DNA of 64,000 nucleotides from Nocardioides carbamazepini (GCF_024614185.1 NZ_JAHTLF010000015.1:383402-447401); one strand, 5' to 3'; counted from the stretch's first letter, positions 1 to 8,740 are shown. Program-made: numbers and translations. The notes: a model not told the origin generated them from the sequence alone.

Positions 1-2
1 CA

Positions 3-359
3 CCAGGAGCATCCTTCACCTGTGTGGCCACCGGCACCGCTGTCACGGGTCAGTACAAGAACACCGGCACTGTGGTCGCCATGAGTCCGCCCACCACGGG
101 TGTCGAGGGCCAGCTTGTGCCCGGCACCGAGGTCAGCGACGTCGACCTATCCCATTACACCGGTGCTCCACCGGCCGGCGAGGCGGGCTGGAATGAGGAC
201 GAGAGCGACGGAGACAACGAGGACACCGGGGGCTCGGCGCTGCCCGACACGGGTGGACCCCACCTGCTTCTCGTGCCGACCGGGTTGGCCCTGGTCATCC
301 TCGGTCTGGGGGCGCTGGCCCTCTCGCGGCGTGAACGGAAGACCATCAGGTCCCGATAG
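3..359 (+). CDS. C-terminal end of an LPXTG-anchored surface protein (5' truncated by window edge)
   Basis: The frame is already open at the left edge, so this is only the last ~118 residues of a larger protein. The first ~50 resemble the end of the repeated beta-sandwich domains (DUF11/DUF7507 type) of actinobacterial surface proteins, with a V-T-G-Q-Y-K-N-T-G-T strand and a D-L-S-H-Y end. An acidic linker follows, then a textbook sorting signal: LPDTG, a ~20-residue hydrophobic stretch and the basic tail SRRERK. A sortase would cut in LPDTG and link the protein to peptidoglycan. The start, signal peptide and number of repeats are outside the window. Ligand and role are unknown. Confidence 0.8.
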   Translation, partial: PGASFTCVATGTAVTGQYKNTGTVVAMSPPTTGVEGQLVPGTEVSDVDLSHYTGAPPAGEAGWNEDESDGDNEDTGGSALPDTGGPHLLLVPTGLALVILGLGALALSRRERKTIRSR

Positions 360-365
360 GGAGCC

Positions 366-1376
366 TCAGGACACTCGCGTGCGGGCCGCACGCCAGGCTC
401 GCGGCGAGGTCCCTGTCCAGCGGCGGAAGGCGTTCGAGAAGGCCGAAGGCTCGGCGTAGCCGAGGAGGCCAGCGACCTGGGCGATGTTCATCCCCGGGTT
501 GGAGAGATACTCGAGGGCAAGTTCGCGACGTGCATCGTCAACCAGAGCCTCAAATGTGAGACCTCGGGCAGCAAGGCGTCGCTGTGTCGTGCGGACGCTG
601 GCGAACGTGAGCTGCGCCACGGCGAGAAGGTTGCAATTGCCGGTGGGAAGGAGTTCGCGGATCAGGGCGACGATCTGGTGCTCCACCCCCAGCCCGGCTG
701 CTGCGATGATCTCGTCGAGGTAGTCGCTGACGACGGCGTGCAGTTCGGCGTTGCTGGTCGAGATCGTGCGCTGCATGTCCTCGGCGCGGTAGTCGACGCC
801 GTAGCCGCCCGCCCGGAAGCGGACCGGGCAGCCGAAGACAGCTTCGTAGTGGGCAAGGTCCAGGAGCGGACCGTGCGAGAAGTGGACGCCGCCAAGCCGC
901 GCCTCGGGCCCGGCCAGGAGCGGGAGCACCCGAACCGCGATGGCCAGATGCCACTCCTGGAACTGCTGGGTCCTCTGCGTATCCGGCAGGAGGATGCGGT
1001 ACGACGTCCGCAGCACTTCATCTGTTTCGACCACATCGATCTGGAACGCCGAGAACAGACCGTTCAAGTAGCGCAACCCCGACGTGAAGGCCTCACCGAC
1101 CGTGGCACAGTTCATCGCCGCCACCATCACCGGGCCGATCGCGCTCGGGCCCTGGGCCAACCCGGTCCGGATTCCGAAGTCGGGACACGCAAGCTCCTCG
1201 GCAACCGTCTCCATGAGTGCGAGCACTGCCGCTCCGGAGATCGTCGCCTTGCCGTCGCCGGTGTCCAGCAACGGGAGGTGAAAACGGCGCGCATACGCTT
1301 CCGGATCACCGCCGAGCCCATCGATGAGCTCGGCCATTCCGCGCAGCACCCATGCACGTAGGTGATAGTCATTCAT
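366..1376 (-). CDS. AraC-family transcriptional regulator (paralogue 1)
   Basis: A 336-residue AraC/OruR-type regulator. The first ~200 residues form the arabinose-binding-like sensor domain of this family, and the last ~100 carry two helix-turn-helix units, ending with LGYAEPSAFSNAFRRWTG and a proline-arginine motif. I start at the ATG at 1376 because GGAGGA lies 7 nt upstream and because this start matches the second AraC gene in the window (2253-3278); a frame nine residues longer is open. The two proteins are clear paralogues. The gene is divergent from a decayed wax ester synthase locus, so its original target may be gone. Effector unknown; homologues often control lipid or aromatic catabolism. 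Confidence 0.9.
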   Translation of the reverse strand: MNDYHLRAWVLRGMAELIDGLGGDPEAYARRFHLPLLDTGDGKATISGAAVLALMETVAEELACPDFGIRTGLAQGPSAIGPVMVAAMNCATVGEAFTSGLRYLNGLFSAFQIDVVETDEVLRTSYRILLPDTQRTQQFQEWHLAIAVRVLPLLAGPEARLGGVHFSHGPLLDLAHYEAVFGCPVRFRAGGYGVDYRAEDMQRTISTSNAELHAVVSDYLDEIIAAAGLGVEHQIVALIRELLPTGNCNLLAVAQLTFASVRTTQRRLAARGLTFEALVDDARRELALEYLSNPGMNIAQVAGLLGYAEPSAFSNAFRRWTGTSPRAWRAARTRVS

Positions 1377-1466
1377 AGGTAGTTCCTCCGCGACCCGAAT
1401 CACCGGTCGATGATTTCACGTGCCCTCGGCGGCTGGTGGCAGAACGACCAACTTCGGCTGTCGCGC

Positions 1467-1503
1467 GATCACAAATGCATGTCGCGCTGTGACAAGACCA
1501 CGG
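1467..1503. promoter_or_regulatory. Conserved 37-nt block, putative AraC operator (copy 1)
   Basis: This block starts with GATCACAAAT and ends with GACAAGACCACGG. It aligns without gaps to 3295-3331, about 28 of 37 positions identical. Both copies sit between an AraC paralogue and a divergent lipid locus, which points to a shared operator or promoter. Inference from the sequence comparison only. Confidence 0.45.
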
Positions 1504-1529
1504 CAAGGGGCAAGGGCAGTGTTGTTCGC

Positions 1530-1998
1530 ATGGTTGAGCACCTCTCCCCCACCGATGCGTCAATGCTCGCGATCGAGGATCCCGACCACGGGAGCCACAT
1601 CCAGATCGCTGCTCCGCGGGTCGCAGGGAGTGGCCATGGAGAAGGTGATGAATATCGGCGGGTTCGCACCACCGACGATCATGGAGCAGGTCCAGCGACT
1701 GCTTCTCATCAATCCGGGCGCGCACAACCTGGTCATCTCGAACGTGCCCGGCCCGCGCACGCCGCACTACCTGCGCGGGCGACGACTGGTCGAGGTCCTG
1801 GCCTGCGGTTCGACGATGCCGCGCCACGGCCTCAACCTCGTGATGATCTCCTACGTCGACACCTTGTTCATCGCCGTCAGCTCCGACCCGGACGTCGTAC
1901 CGGACGCTGCCGGGTTCGCCGCCGATCTCGAGCAATCGTTCGCAGAACTGCGGGAGGCAGCACGGAGCCGCACCCAGCCGGCTGAGCCGGCGCGGTGA
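1530..1998 (+). pseudogene. Remnant of wax ester synthase/diacylglycerol acyltransferase (WS/DGAT)
   Basis: Two pieces of one WS/DGAT gene lie in different frames. The frame from 1530 encodes the family N-terminus (M-V-E-H-L-S-P-T-D-A-S-M-L, then I-E-D). From about 1636, in another frame, comes the family C-terminus (DUF1298), with NLVISNVPGP, a glycine-rich turn, and DPDVVPD before the end. A full enzyme is ~450-470 residues; only ~27 N-terminal and ~120 C-terminal residues remain. A large internal deletion with a frameshift has therefore removed the HHxxxDG active site. The tail overlaps the next relic by a GTGA junction, so the two were once an operon. Non-functional. Confidence 0.8.
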
Positions 1999-2245
1999 CA
2001 CCTCAGGACCAGAGACTGAGCCATGGGCGGGTGCGGGTGGTGGACGTCGGGTCCGGACCAGCCATCGTGTTCGTCCATGGCCTCGGCGGAACCTGGCGGA
2101 ACACCAGCTGACCCGCCTGATCCCCGGTGCCGAGCTCGAGATCTGGAACCGGACCGGCCACTGCCCGATGCTCGAGGATCCCGCGCGCTTCGACGAACGC
2201 GTGGTTGCCTTTGTCCAGGGTCAGCGAGCTTGTCGCCCGGCCTGA
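1995..2245 (+). pseudogene. Remnant of an alpha/beta-hydrolase
   Basis: A GTG at 1995 overlaps the WS/DGAT stop and opens a frame with the typical hydrolase start: V-V-D-V-G-S-G, then FVHGLGGTWR (oxyanion-hole HG motif). It stops at 2107-2109. From 2108, in another frame, the C-terminal strand and helix of the same family appear: an N-R-T-G-H-C-P-M-L-E-D-P-A-R-F segment carrying the catalytic histidine, ending at 2245. About 200 central residues, including the nucleophile elbow, are missing. This is an internal deletion of the kind seen in the adjacent relic, so both decayed in place. Confidence 0.75.
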
Positions 2246-2252
2246 CGGCAGA

Positions 2253-3278
2253 TCACTTCGATGCGACGCGCTCAGCTCGCCAGGCGCGCGGGGATCTGCC
2301 GCTCCAGCGCCGGAACGCGTGCGTGAACGAGCTCTGCTCGACGTACCCCAGCAGCCCCGCGACCTGCGACACCGACCGGTCCGGGTCGGCCAGGTACTCG
2401 AACGCCCGCTCCCGCCGTACGTCATCGACGAGGCGCTCGAAGACCAGTCCCTCCGCTGCGAGCCGCCGCTGCATGGTGCGCACGCTGACGAAGTGGTGCT
2501 CGGCGATCACGTTGAGGTTGCACCCCCCGGTCGGGAGCAGCTCCTGGACCAGGGCCAGGAGCTGGTGCTCGAGGGTCAGCCCCGAGGTCGCGATGATGCT
2601 GTCCAGGTAGTCGCTGACGATGGCCCGGATCTCTGGGTTGTTGCGGGGAATGGCCCGCTCCATGTCGTCGGCGAAGTAGTCGACGCCGTAGTTGGTCTCG
2701 CCGAAGCGAACCGGGCAGCCGAAGGTCTCGTCGTAGAACTCCTGGGCGAGCAACGACGGGTGCGAGAAGTAGACGCCACGCAGCCGAGCCGTCGGTCCGG
2801 CCACGATGGGCAGGATCTTCGTCGTCACGGCCAGGCACCACTCCTGGAACTGGCGACTGGCCCGGATTCCCGGCACCTTGAGCGTGTAGACCGTCCGCGG
2901 ACCGTCCGCGGTGTCGACCATGGCGATGTCGAAGGCCGAGAAGAGGGCGTTGAGGTAACGAATGCCGGACTCATAGGCCTCGCGGACGTCCGCGCAGTTC
3001 ACCGCCGCAACCATCACCGGGCCGATCGAGTCCTGGCCCTGGGTGAGGCCGACCCGGATGCCGAAGTCCGGGCAGGACAACTCGTCGGCGGCGGCTTCCA
3101 TGAGCCGGAGCAGCGGGGCAGCCGGGATCATCTCCTTGCCCTGGTCGGCCAGCCGCAACGACACGTGGAACCGCTTCTCGTAGGTCGTCGGGTCGCCGCC
3201 CAGGGCCTCGATGACTTCGACGAAACCGCTGACGACCCACGCCCGAAGGTGGGGTTCCCCCGCGGTGCTGGTCTTCAT
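2253..3278 (-). CDS. AraC-family transcriptional regulator (paralogue 2)
   Basis: A 341-residue paralogue of the regulator at 366-1376, with the same architecture: arabinose-binding-like N-terminal domain and two C-terminal helix-turn-helix units (LLGYVEQSSFTHAFRRWSG). I choose the ATG at 3278; a GTG two codons upstream is also possible and neither has a clear Shine-Dalgarno. It is divergent from the operon beginning at 3398 (saccharopine-dehydrogenase-like protein, acyl-CoA synthetase, SDR, thiolase), which is its likely target. A perfect 13-bp palindrome overlaps its start and suggests autoregulation. The effector is probably an intermediate of that pathway; not shown. Confidence 0.9.
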   Translation of the reverse strand: MKTSTAGEPHLRAWVVSGFVEVIEALGGDPTTYEKRFHVSLRLADQGKEMIPAAPLLRLMEAAADELSCPDFGIRVGLTQGQDSIGPVMVAAVNCADVREAYESGIRYLNALFSAFDIAMVDTADGPRTVYTLKVPGIRASRQFQEWCLAVTTKILPIVAGPTARLRGVYFSHPSLLAQEFYDETFGCPVRFGETNYGVDYFADDMERAIPRNNPEIRAIVSDYLDSIIATSGLTLEHQLLALVQELLPTGGCNLNVIAEHHFVSVRTMQRRLAAEGLVFERLVDDVRRERAFEYLADPDRSVSQVAGLLGYVEQSSFTHAFRRWSGRSPRAWRAERVASK

Positions 3279-3350
3279 TGACACGGTGTCATCAGATCAC
3301 AAATCGGTGACACTCAGCGACAAAACAACGGCGCTCTCTCTTCCTAGGCT
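3279..3350. promoter_or_regulatory. Divergent AraC control region: palindrome, conserved block (copy 2), -10 box
   Basis: TGACACGGTGTCA at 3279-3291 is a perfect 13-bp palindrome touching the AraC start. The 37-nt block at 3295-3331 is the second copy of the element at 1467-1503. TAGGCT at 3345-3350 is a plausible -10 box for the plus-strand operon. Assignments are inferred from position and repetition. Confidence 0.5.
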
Positions 3351-3397
3351 CGACGTGATCCGACAGGCGGATCCCACAGCACCCCAGGAGTCTCGAG

Positions 3398-4528
3398 ATG
3401 GCGAAGTATCCCGTCGTTGTGTACGGCGCAAGCGGCTACACCGGCATGCTGGTGATGGACTGGTTGATCGACCAGGACATCCCGTTCACAGCGGTCGGCC
3501 GCGATGCCGGCCGGATCAAGGAGCTGATGTCGCAGCGCGTGGTCCGGCTCGAGTCCGCGACCTACGAGATCATCGAGACCGAGCACGACGTCGATGCCCT
3601 CGCCGCTGCGTTCGTGGGCGCCAAGGTGGTCTGCAACACCGTCGGGCCGTTCGGGAAGTACGGCCCCGTCGCCATCGAGGCCGCACTCATGGCCGGGTGT
3701 CACCACCTCGACACCACCGGCGAGCAGGGCTACGTGCTGAAGATCCGCGCGCAGTTCGGCCAGCAGTACGCCGAGGCCGGCCTCGTGCTGTGCCCCTCGC
3801 TGTCCTACATGCACACGATCGCCCAGATCGCAGCCGAGCTGACCCTGGACACTCCGGGCATCGATTCGCTGGAGACCGCGACCGTAGTCCGCGGCCCGCG
3901 TGAAGGTTCCGGCGTGACCGTCGGCTCGACCGCCTCGATCTTCGAGACCTTCCGGCAGGAGCAGTTCCACCTGTGGGACAACCAGCTCGTCGCGTGGGGC
4001 GCCACCGACAACTTCGAGATCACCGTGCCCGAGGTGCTGCGGCCCGTCTTCGCGCTGCCCTGGGGCGGGACCTCGCTGCCCGTCTTCTACCAGGAGGACG
4101 CACGCGTGCGCTATTGCACCTCCTTGACCGGCTTCTACGACAACCAGGCGATGCGCCTGGTGCTGGCGGTCGCCGAGCAGTGGGAGGCAGAGATCAAGCA
4201 CCTGCCGATCGAGGCACAGGAAGCCACGATCGCCCAGATCGTCGCCTCGACCACGCCCTCGATGCCCCCGCGGGAGCGCACCACGTTGAACCGATCGATT
4301 GACACCGCCGTCGGCCGCGGCCCCCTGGGCGGCGTGCGCGCGAGCGTGTCGAGCGTGACGCCGTACATCACGACCGGTGCCCTGCAGGTTGCCGCGGCGA
4401 TGAAGCTCATCGAGGGCGAGACCGACGCGGTCGGCTTCACCTCAGGCTGCAAGGCGTTCGGGCACAACTACCTGCTCGGCTTCCTCGAGCAGCGCGGCCT
4501 CGCCCGCGCCTCCGTCACCCAGCTCTGA
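3398..4528 (+). CDS. Saccharopine dehydrogenase-like NAD(P)-binding protein (DUF5938-like)
   Basis: A 376-residue protein that opens with a Rossmann fold (VVVYGASGYTGMLV), the pattern of saccharopine-dehydrogenase-like and trans-acting enoyl reductase proteins. A second conserved strand has V-C-N-T-V-G-P-F followed by H-H-L-D-T-T-G-E. The start at 3398 has AGGAG upstream. It is the first gene of an operon with an acyl-CoA synthetase, an SDR and a thiolase, so a redox step on a lipid or CoA intermediate is plausible. The family has no settled reaction that I can name, and lysine metabolism is unlikely in this context. I recall a DUF5938 name for close homologues but cannot check it. Confidence 0.75.
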   Translation: MAKYPVVVYGASGYTGMLVMDWLIDQDIPFTAVGRDAGRIKELMSQRVVRLESATYEIIETEHDVDALAAAFVGAKVVCNTVGPFGKYGPVAIEAALMAGCHHLDTTGEQGYVLKIRAQFGQQYAEAGLVLCPSLSYMHTIAQIAAELTLDTPGIDSLETATVVRGPREGSGVTVGSTASIFETFRQEQFHLWDNQLVAWGATDNFEITVPEVLRPVFALPWGGTSLPVFYQEDARVRYCTSLTGFYDNQAMRLVLAVAEQWEAEIKHLPIEAQEATIAQIVASTTPSMPPRERTTLNRSIDTAVGRGPLGGVRASVSSVTPYITTGALQVAAAMKLIEGETDAVGFTSGCKAFGHNYLLGFLEQRGLARASVTQL

Positions 4529-4559
4529 CCGCACCCCGACAGGATCCCGAGGACCACAG

Positions 4560-6116
4560 ATGGCCATCATCGACTTCTTCGACCGCGGCGTCCGGATCAA
4601 TCCGGAGGGCGCGGCCTACATCCAGGACGACCGCACCTTCTCGTTCAGGGAGGCTCGGGACCTCACCTGCCGCGTTGCGAACGCACTGCTGGCCGACGGC
4701 TTGCCGAGCGGGACCAAGGGCGCGGTGTGGGCAGGCAACGACGTCACCGCCTGGCTGTGCACATTGGGGCTGTGGCGCGCGAACATGACATGGATCCCGG
4801 TGAATGCGCGCAACTCCGCCGAGGAGAACCACCGACTGCTGGATGCGTTCGACTGCGAGGTGGTGTTCTTCCAGGCTGCCTTCGCACCGTTGCTCGGCGA
4901 CCTGCGCGAGCGGCTGCCGAAGGTGCGGCGCTGGGTGTGCCTCGACGGAGAGATCGAGGGCGCCGTCTCGCTGGACCCCTGGCTCGAGGGCCAGTCCCCG
5001 TCCGCCCCGGCCGTGGCAGTGGACCTGGACGACGTCGTGTCGATCTCGCCGACCGGCGGGACCACGGGGGCACCGAAGGGTGTCATGAACACCCACCGCA
5101 GTGTGCAGACGTTCGTGGCGCACTACATGCTCGCGTTCGGATACGGCGCCGAGGAGCGGCCGGTCAATCTCGCGGCCGCCCCGATGACCCACACCGCCGG
5201 AGTGATCTCACTGCCCACCACCGCCCGCGGCGGGACCGTCGTGGTGGTGACCAAGCCGGAGCCCGCACTAATGCTGGAGCAGATCGTCAAGCAGCAGGTG
5301 AGCGAGCTCTTCCTGCCGCCGACGGTGATCTATCGACTCATCGAGGCGCCCGGCATCGAGCTGGTCGACTACTCCTCGCTGAGGTACTTCCTGTACGGCG
5401 CCGCGCCCATGTCGGTGGAGAAGCTGAAGAAGGCCATCGATGTCTTCGGCCCCGTGATGGCCGGCGGGTACGGCCAGACCGAGGCACCGGCATCGATCGC
5501 CTTCCTGCCGCCGGCGGAGCACTTCCGGGCAGGCACCCTCGCGTCGGACGAGCGGCTCTCCTCCGTCGGACGGCCCAGCCCGTTGGTCCACGTCGAGATC
5601 CTGGACGACGCCAACCAGGTAGTCGCCGCAGGAGGGACCGGCGAGATCTGTGTCCGGGGGGACCTGGTGATGAAGGGCTACTACAAAGCGCCCGAGCAGA
5701 CGGCCGAGACGCTCGTCGACGGCTGGCTGCATACCGGCGACATCGGGTACCTCGACGCGGAGGGCTACCTGCACATCACCGACCGCAAGAAGGACATGAT
5801 CATCACCGGCGGGTTCAACGTCTATCCCAGCGCGGTCGAGCAGGTCATCTGGTCGCATCCCAAGGTCCAGGACTGTGCCGTCATCGGCGTCCCGGACGCC
5901 GACTGGGGCGAAGCCGTCAAGGCGGTCGTCGAGCTCAACCCGGGCGAGACCCTGACCGCCGAGGAACTGATCGAGCTCTGCAAGCAGCAGCTCGGATCCG
6001 TCAAGGCTCCCAAGAGCGTCGACTTCGTCGACGCCCTCCCGCGCAGCACTGTCGGCAAGGTCCTCAAGAAGGACCTCCGCGACACCTACTGGACCGGCGC
6101 CGAGCGCGCTATCTGA
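4560..6116 (+). CDS. Acyl-CoA synthetase (AMP-forming, ANL family)
   Basis: A 518-residue ligase that would activate a carboxylic acid to its CoA thioester via an acyl-adenylate. The P-loop SPTGGTTGAPKGV is at about residues 163-175. Further on are YGQTEAP (A5), GWLHTGDIGYLD (A7), TDRKKDMIITGGFNVYP (A8) and PRSTVGKVLKKDLR, whose lysine is the adenylation lysine. Length is usual for fatty- or aryl-acyl-CoA synthetases; substrate cannot be read from sequence. It follows the saccharopine-dehydrogenase-like gene by 31 nt and precedes an SDR and a thiolase, in line with activation as an early step of a beta-oxidation-type route. Confidence 0.9.
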   Translation: MAIIDFFDRGVRINPEGAAYIQDDRTFSFREARDLTCRVANALLADGLPSGTKGAVWAGNDVTAWLCTLGLWRANMTWIPVNARNSAEENHRLLDAFDCEVVFFQAAFAPLLGDLRERLPKVRRWVCLDGEIEGAVSLDPWLEGQSPSAPAVAVDLDDVVSISPTGGTTGAPKGVMNTHRSVQTFVAHYMLAFGYGAEERPVNLAAAPMTHTAGVISLPTTARGGTVVVVTKPEPALMLEQIVKQQVSELFLPPTVIYRLIEAPGIELVDYSSLRYFLYGAAPMSVEKLKKAIDVFGPVMAGGYGQTEAPASIAFLPPAEHFRAGTLASDERLSSVGRPSPLVHVEILDDANQVVAAGGTGEICVRGDLVMKGYYKAPEQTAETLVDGWLHTGDIGYLDAEGYLHITDRKKDMIITGGFNVYPSAVEQVIWSHPKVQDCAVIGVPDADWGEAVKAVVELNPGETLTAEELIELCKQQLGSVKAPKSVDFVDALPRSTVGKVLKKDLRDTYWTGAERAI

Positions 6117-6225
6117 GGCACTCCCCATGACCCCCTGGATGCCAGGTCTCTCCGGAGGCCTCTGGCCCGCACGCCCCGAGCGAACCCGACGGTTCGCGCC
6201 CTCGATCAGCAGAAGGACACTGTTC

Positions 6226-7023
6226 ATGACATCACTGGAAGGCAAGGTCGCCGTCGTCACCGGCGCCGGATCAGGAATCGGGCGCGCGCTTGCGATCGAG
6301 CTCGGCCGTCGCGGAGCCCGGGTCGCGATCTCCGACATCGACGCGTCCGCGGTCGAAGCAACCCGCGCGTTGTGCGGCAATGCGGACGTCCGCGCCTACA
6401 AGCTCGACGTCTCGAGCGCCGAGGAGTTCGCCTCCCACGCCGAGGAGGTGCTGCAGGACTTCGGCACCGTGCACCTCGTCTTCAACAACGCCGGCGCCAC
6501 GCTCATCGGGACCCTCGAGCACACCGAGGTCGCAGAGATCGACTGGTTGCTCGGCATCAACCTTCGCGGCGTCATCGTGGGCACCAAGGCATTCCTCCCC
6601 ACCATGATCGCGCAACGTGAAGGCTGGATCGTCAACATCTCCAGCATCTTCGGGCTGGTCGGCTACGGCGGGCAGTCGGCGTACAACGTCTCCAAGTTCG
6701 GAGTTCGCGGGCTGACCGAAGCGCTGTGGTCCGAGCTCGAGGGCACCGGGGTCAACGCCGTCGTGGTGCACCCGGGTGCGATCGACACCAACATCGAGCG
6801 CGCGGCACGCCACACGGTCAACGCCGACCAGGTCGAGGCGGACCTCGCAGCGAAGACCGGGACGATGCTGGTCACGCCGCCGGAGGTGGTCGCCGTGGAC
6901 ATCCTGAACGGCATCGAGAAGGGCCGGCGCCGGATCCTCACCGGCAAGTACTCACGCTCGATCTTCTGGCTGGCGCGCGTGATGCCCAACCGGTATCCGG
7001 CCGTCATGAAGCGGCTGGTCTGA
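6226..7023 (+). CDS. Short-chain dehydrogenase/reductase
   Basis: A classical SDR of 265 residues. The cofactor motif TGAGSGIG is at 12-19, NNAG at 87-90, the catalytic serine near 139-140 (NISS), and Y153-x-x-x-K157 (YNVSKFG). A basic residue is absent and D37 follows the second strand, which favours NAD(H). The frame is open upstream to 6127, but the ATG at 6226 starts exactly at the family N-terminus and has AAGGA ahead of it. Between an acyl-CoA synthetase and a thiolase, it probably oxidises a hydroxyacyl-CoA or hydroxy acid. Substrate unknown. Confidence 0.88.
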   Translation: MTSLEGKVAVVTGAGSGIGRALAIELGRRGARVAISDIDASAVEATRALCGNADVRAYKLDVSSAEEFASHAEEVLQDFGTVHLVFNNAGATLIGTLEHTEVAEIDWLLGINLRGVIVGTKAFLPTMIAQREGWIVNISSIFGLVGYGGQSAYNVSKFGVRGLTEALWSELEGTGVNAVVVHPGAIDTNIERAARHTVNADQVEADLAAKTGTMLVTPPEVVAVDILNGIEKGRRRILTGKYSRSIFWLARVMPNRYPAVMKRLV

Positions 7024-7032
7024 GGCGCGACG

Positions 7033-8274
7033 ATGACCGAGGTCTACATCGCCGGGATCGGGATGACCGTCTTCGGGCGGCATCTCGACCGCCCGCTCGA
7101 GGACCTGGCCGGTGAGGCCCTGCGCGGAGCCCTCTCCGACGCGGGGTGTGACCGCAAGGACATGGGTTCCGCGTTCTACGCCGGGACCACCAACGGTCCG
7201 CTCCAGGGCCAGCTCGCCATCCCCGGCCAGGTCGTGCTCGGCAAGATCGGGATCGAGGGAATCCCGATCTTCAACGTCGAGAACGCCTGCGCATCGGGCA
7301 GCACCGCCGTCCACCTGGCGATCCAGAGCCTGCGTGCCGGCAGCACGGACGTGGTCCTCGCGTTGGGAGCAGAGAAGATGAACATCCCCGACAGGGCAGC
7401 GGCGTTGGCGCTGTTCGAGGCCGGTTGGGACGTCTCCCGCGCCGAGGAGAACTTCGCGACGCTGGTCCGGATGGGCGACGGAGTCGTGCCACCCGACGGC
7501 TCCGAGTCCGGGCATCCGTACAGCCGCTTCATGTCGGTGTACGCCGCCATGTCACGCCATCACATGAAGACGTGGGGCACGACGCAGCGCCAGATCGCGG
7601 CGGTCTCCGCCAAGAACCACCAGCACTCGGTGCGCAACCCGTTCTCGCAGTTCCGCATGCCGTACACGATCGAGGAGATCCTGGCCGCGCCGCCGATCAC
7701 CTACCCGATCACCCTTCCGATGTGCGCGCCGCTCTCGGACGGGGCGGCCGCGGTCGTGCTGTGCACCGAGGACGGCCTGCGTCGCATCGGCGGCGCCCGA
7801 TCCCGGGCGATCCGGGTCGCTGCCAGCGTGATGCGCAGCTTCACACACCGTGGAGTGGACGAGTTCGACCAGAGCATCGGCCGACTCGCGGCCCAGCAGG
7901 CGTACGACGCTGCGGGGCTCGCCCCAGGTGACATCGACGTCGCCGAGGTCCACGACGCGTCAGCGATGGGCGAGATCATCCAGGCCGAGAACCTCGGCCT
8001 GACGCCGACCGGCACCGGCGGTGCTGCAGCCGAGCGCGGCGAGTTCACCATCGGCGGGCGGATCCCGATCAACCCATCTGGCGGCCTCGAGTCGAAGGGC
8101 CACCCGCTCGGCGCCACCGGCATCGGACAGCTCTTCGAGCTCACCACGCAACTGCGTGGCGAGGCGGGCGCCCGGCAGGTCGAGGGTGCGCGCCACGCGA
8201 TCCAGGAGAACGGCGGTGGACTCGTCGGAGTCGAGGAAGCCACCGTTGCCGTCCACATCCTCAGCCGGGCCTGA
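7033..8274 (+). CDS. SCP2-type thiolase / acetyl-CoA acetyltransferase family protein
   Basis: A 413-residue thiolase-fold protein of the SCP2/lipid-transfer class. The nucleophile cysteine is in NVENACASGS (C86), and the GHP motif is in E-S-K-G-H-P-L-G-A-T-G near the C-terminus. The NEAF motif of classical thiolases is replaced by EVHDASAMGEI, the usual substitution in SCP2-type enzymes, and the second C-terminal cysteine is not obvious (Q-E-N-G-G-G). It begins 9 nt after the SDR stop. It would catalyse thiolytic or retro-Claisen C-C cleavage of a 3-oxoacyl-CoA as the last step of the operon, possibly of a branched or steroid-like substrate. Confidence 0.85.
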   Translation: MTEVYIAGIGMTVFGRHLDRPLEDLAGEALRGALSDAGCDRKDMGSAFYAGTTNGPLQGQLAIPGQVVLGKIGIEGIPIFNVENACASGSTAVHLAIQSLRAGSTDVVLALGAEKMNIPDRAAALALFEAGWDVSRAEENFATLVRMGDGVVPPDGSESGHPYSRFMSVYAAMSRHHMKTWGTTQRQIAAVSAKNHQHSVRNPFSQFRMPYTIEEILAAPPITYPITLPMCAPLSDGAAAVVLCTEDGLRRIGGARSRAIRVAASVMRSFTHRGVDEFDQSIGRLAAQQAYDAAGLAPGDIDVAEVHDASAMGEIIQAENLGLTPTGTGGAAAERGEFTIGGRIPINPSGGLESKGHPLGATGIGQLFELTTQLRGEAGARQVEGARHAIQENGGGLVGVEEATVAVHILSRA

Positions 8275-8306
8275 CCCCGCTCAAAGCCAACGTTCCAGGA
8301 GTCATC

Positions 8307-8720
8307 GTGTCCGACCCGTCTGCCCGCACCCTGTTCCGGATCGCGGCCCTCTTCAACTTCTCCGCTGTCCTGCTCTTCCTCCCGGTCCTCGACCTCGCCG
8401 ATCGGTTCGGCCTGGACGGCGCGCCGACCGGGACCATGTTCGAGCACGTGGGGTTGGCCGCCATCGGCCTCTTTGGCATCGGCTACTGGATGGCCGCCGG
8501 CGACCCATACCGACACCGCGGCATCATCCAGCTCGGCCTCGCCGGCAAGATCCTCGTCGTCGCACTCGTCCTCATGCACTTCAACGACGGCAGCGTGAAC
8601 GGGCGGCTCACCACGATGGTGCTCGGCGACGCCGTCTTCAGCGTTCTCTTCACTTGGTACCTGATCTCCAGCCGCGCCGCGAACCCGGCCAGCTCGACGT
8701 CGCTCAGCAGCTCGCACTAG
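8307..8720 (+). CDS. Small integral membrane protein, four predicted helices
   Basis: A 137-residue hydrophobic protein starting at GTG 8307, with CAGGAG upstream. Four hydrophobic stretches are visible: residues ~9-27, ~48-66, ~76-95 and ~104-122. I recognise no family or catalytic motif. It is the last gene of the operon that begins at 3398, 32 nt after the thiolase, so it may serve substrate uptake or membrane organisation of that pathway. This is inference only. Confidence 0.65.
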   Translation: MSDPSARTLFRIAALFNFSAVLLFLPVLDLADRFGLDGAPTGTMFEHVGLAAIGLFGIGYWMAAGDPYRHRGIIQLGLAGKILVVALVLMHFNDGSVNGRLTTMVLGDAVFSVLFTWYLISSRAANPASSTSLSSSH

Positions 8721-8740
8721 GAATCCGCAACTCAGGCCTG

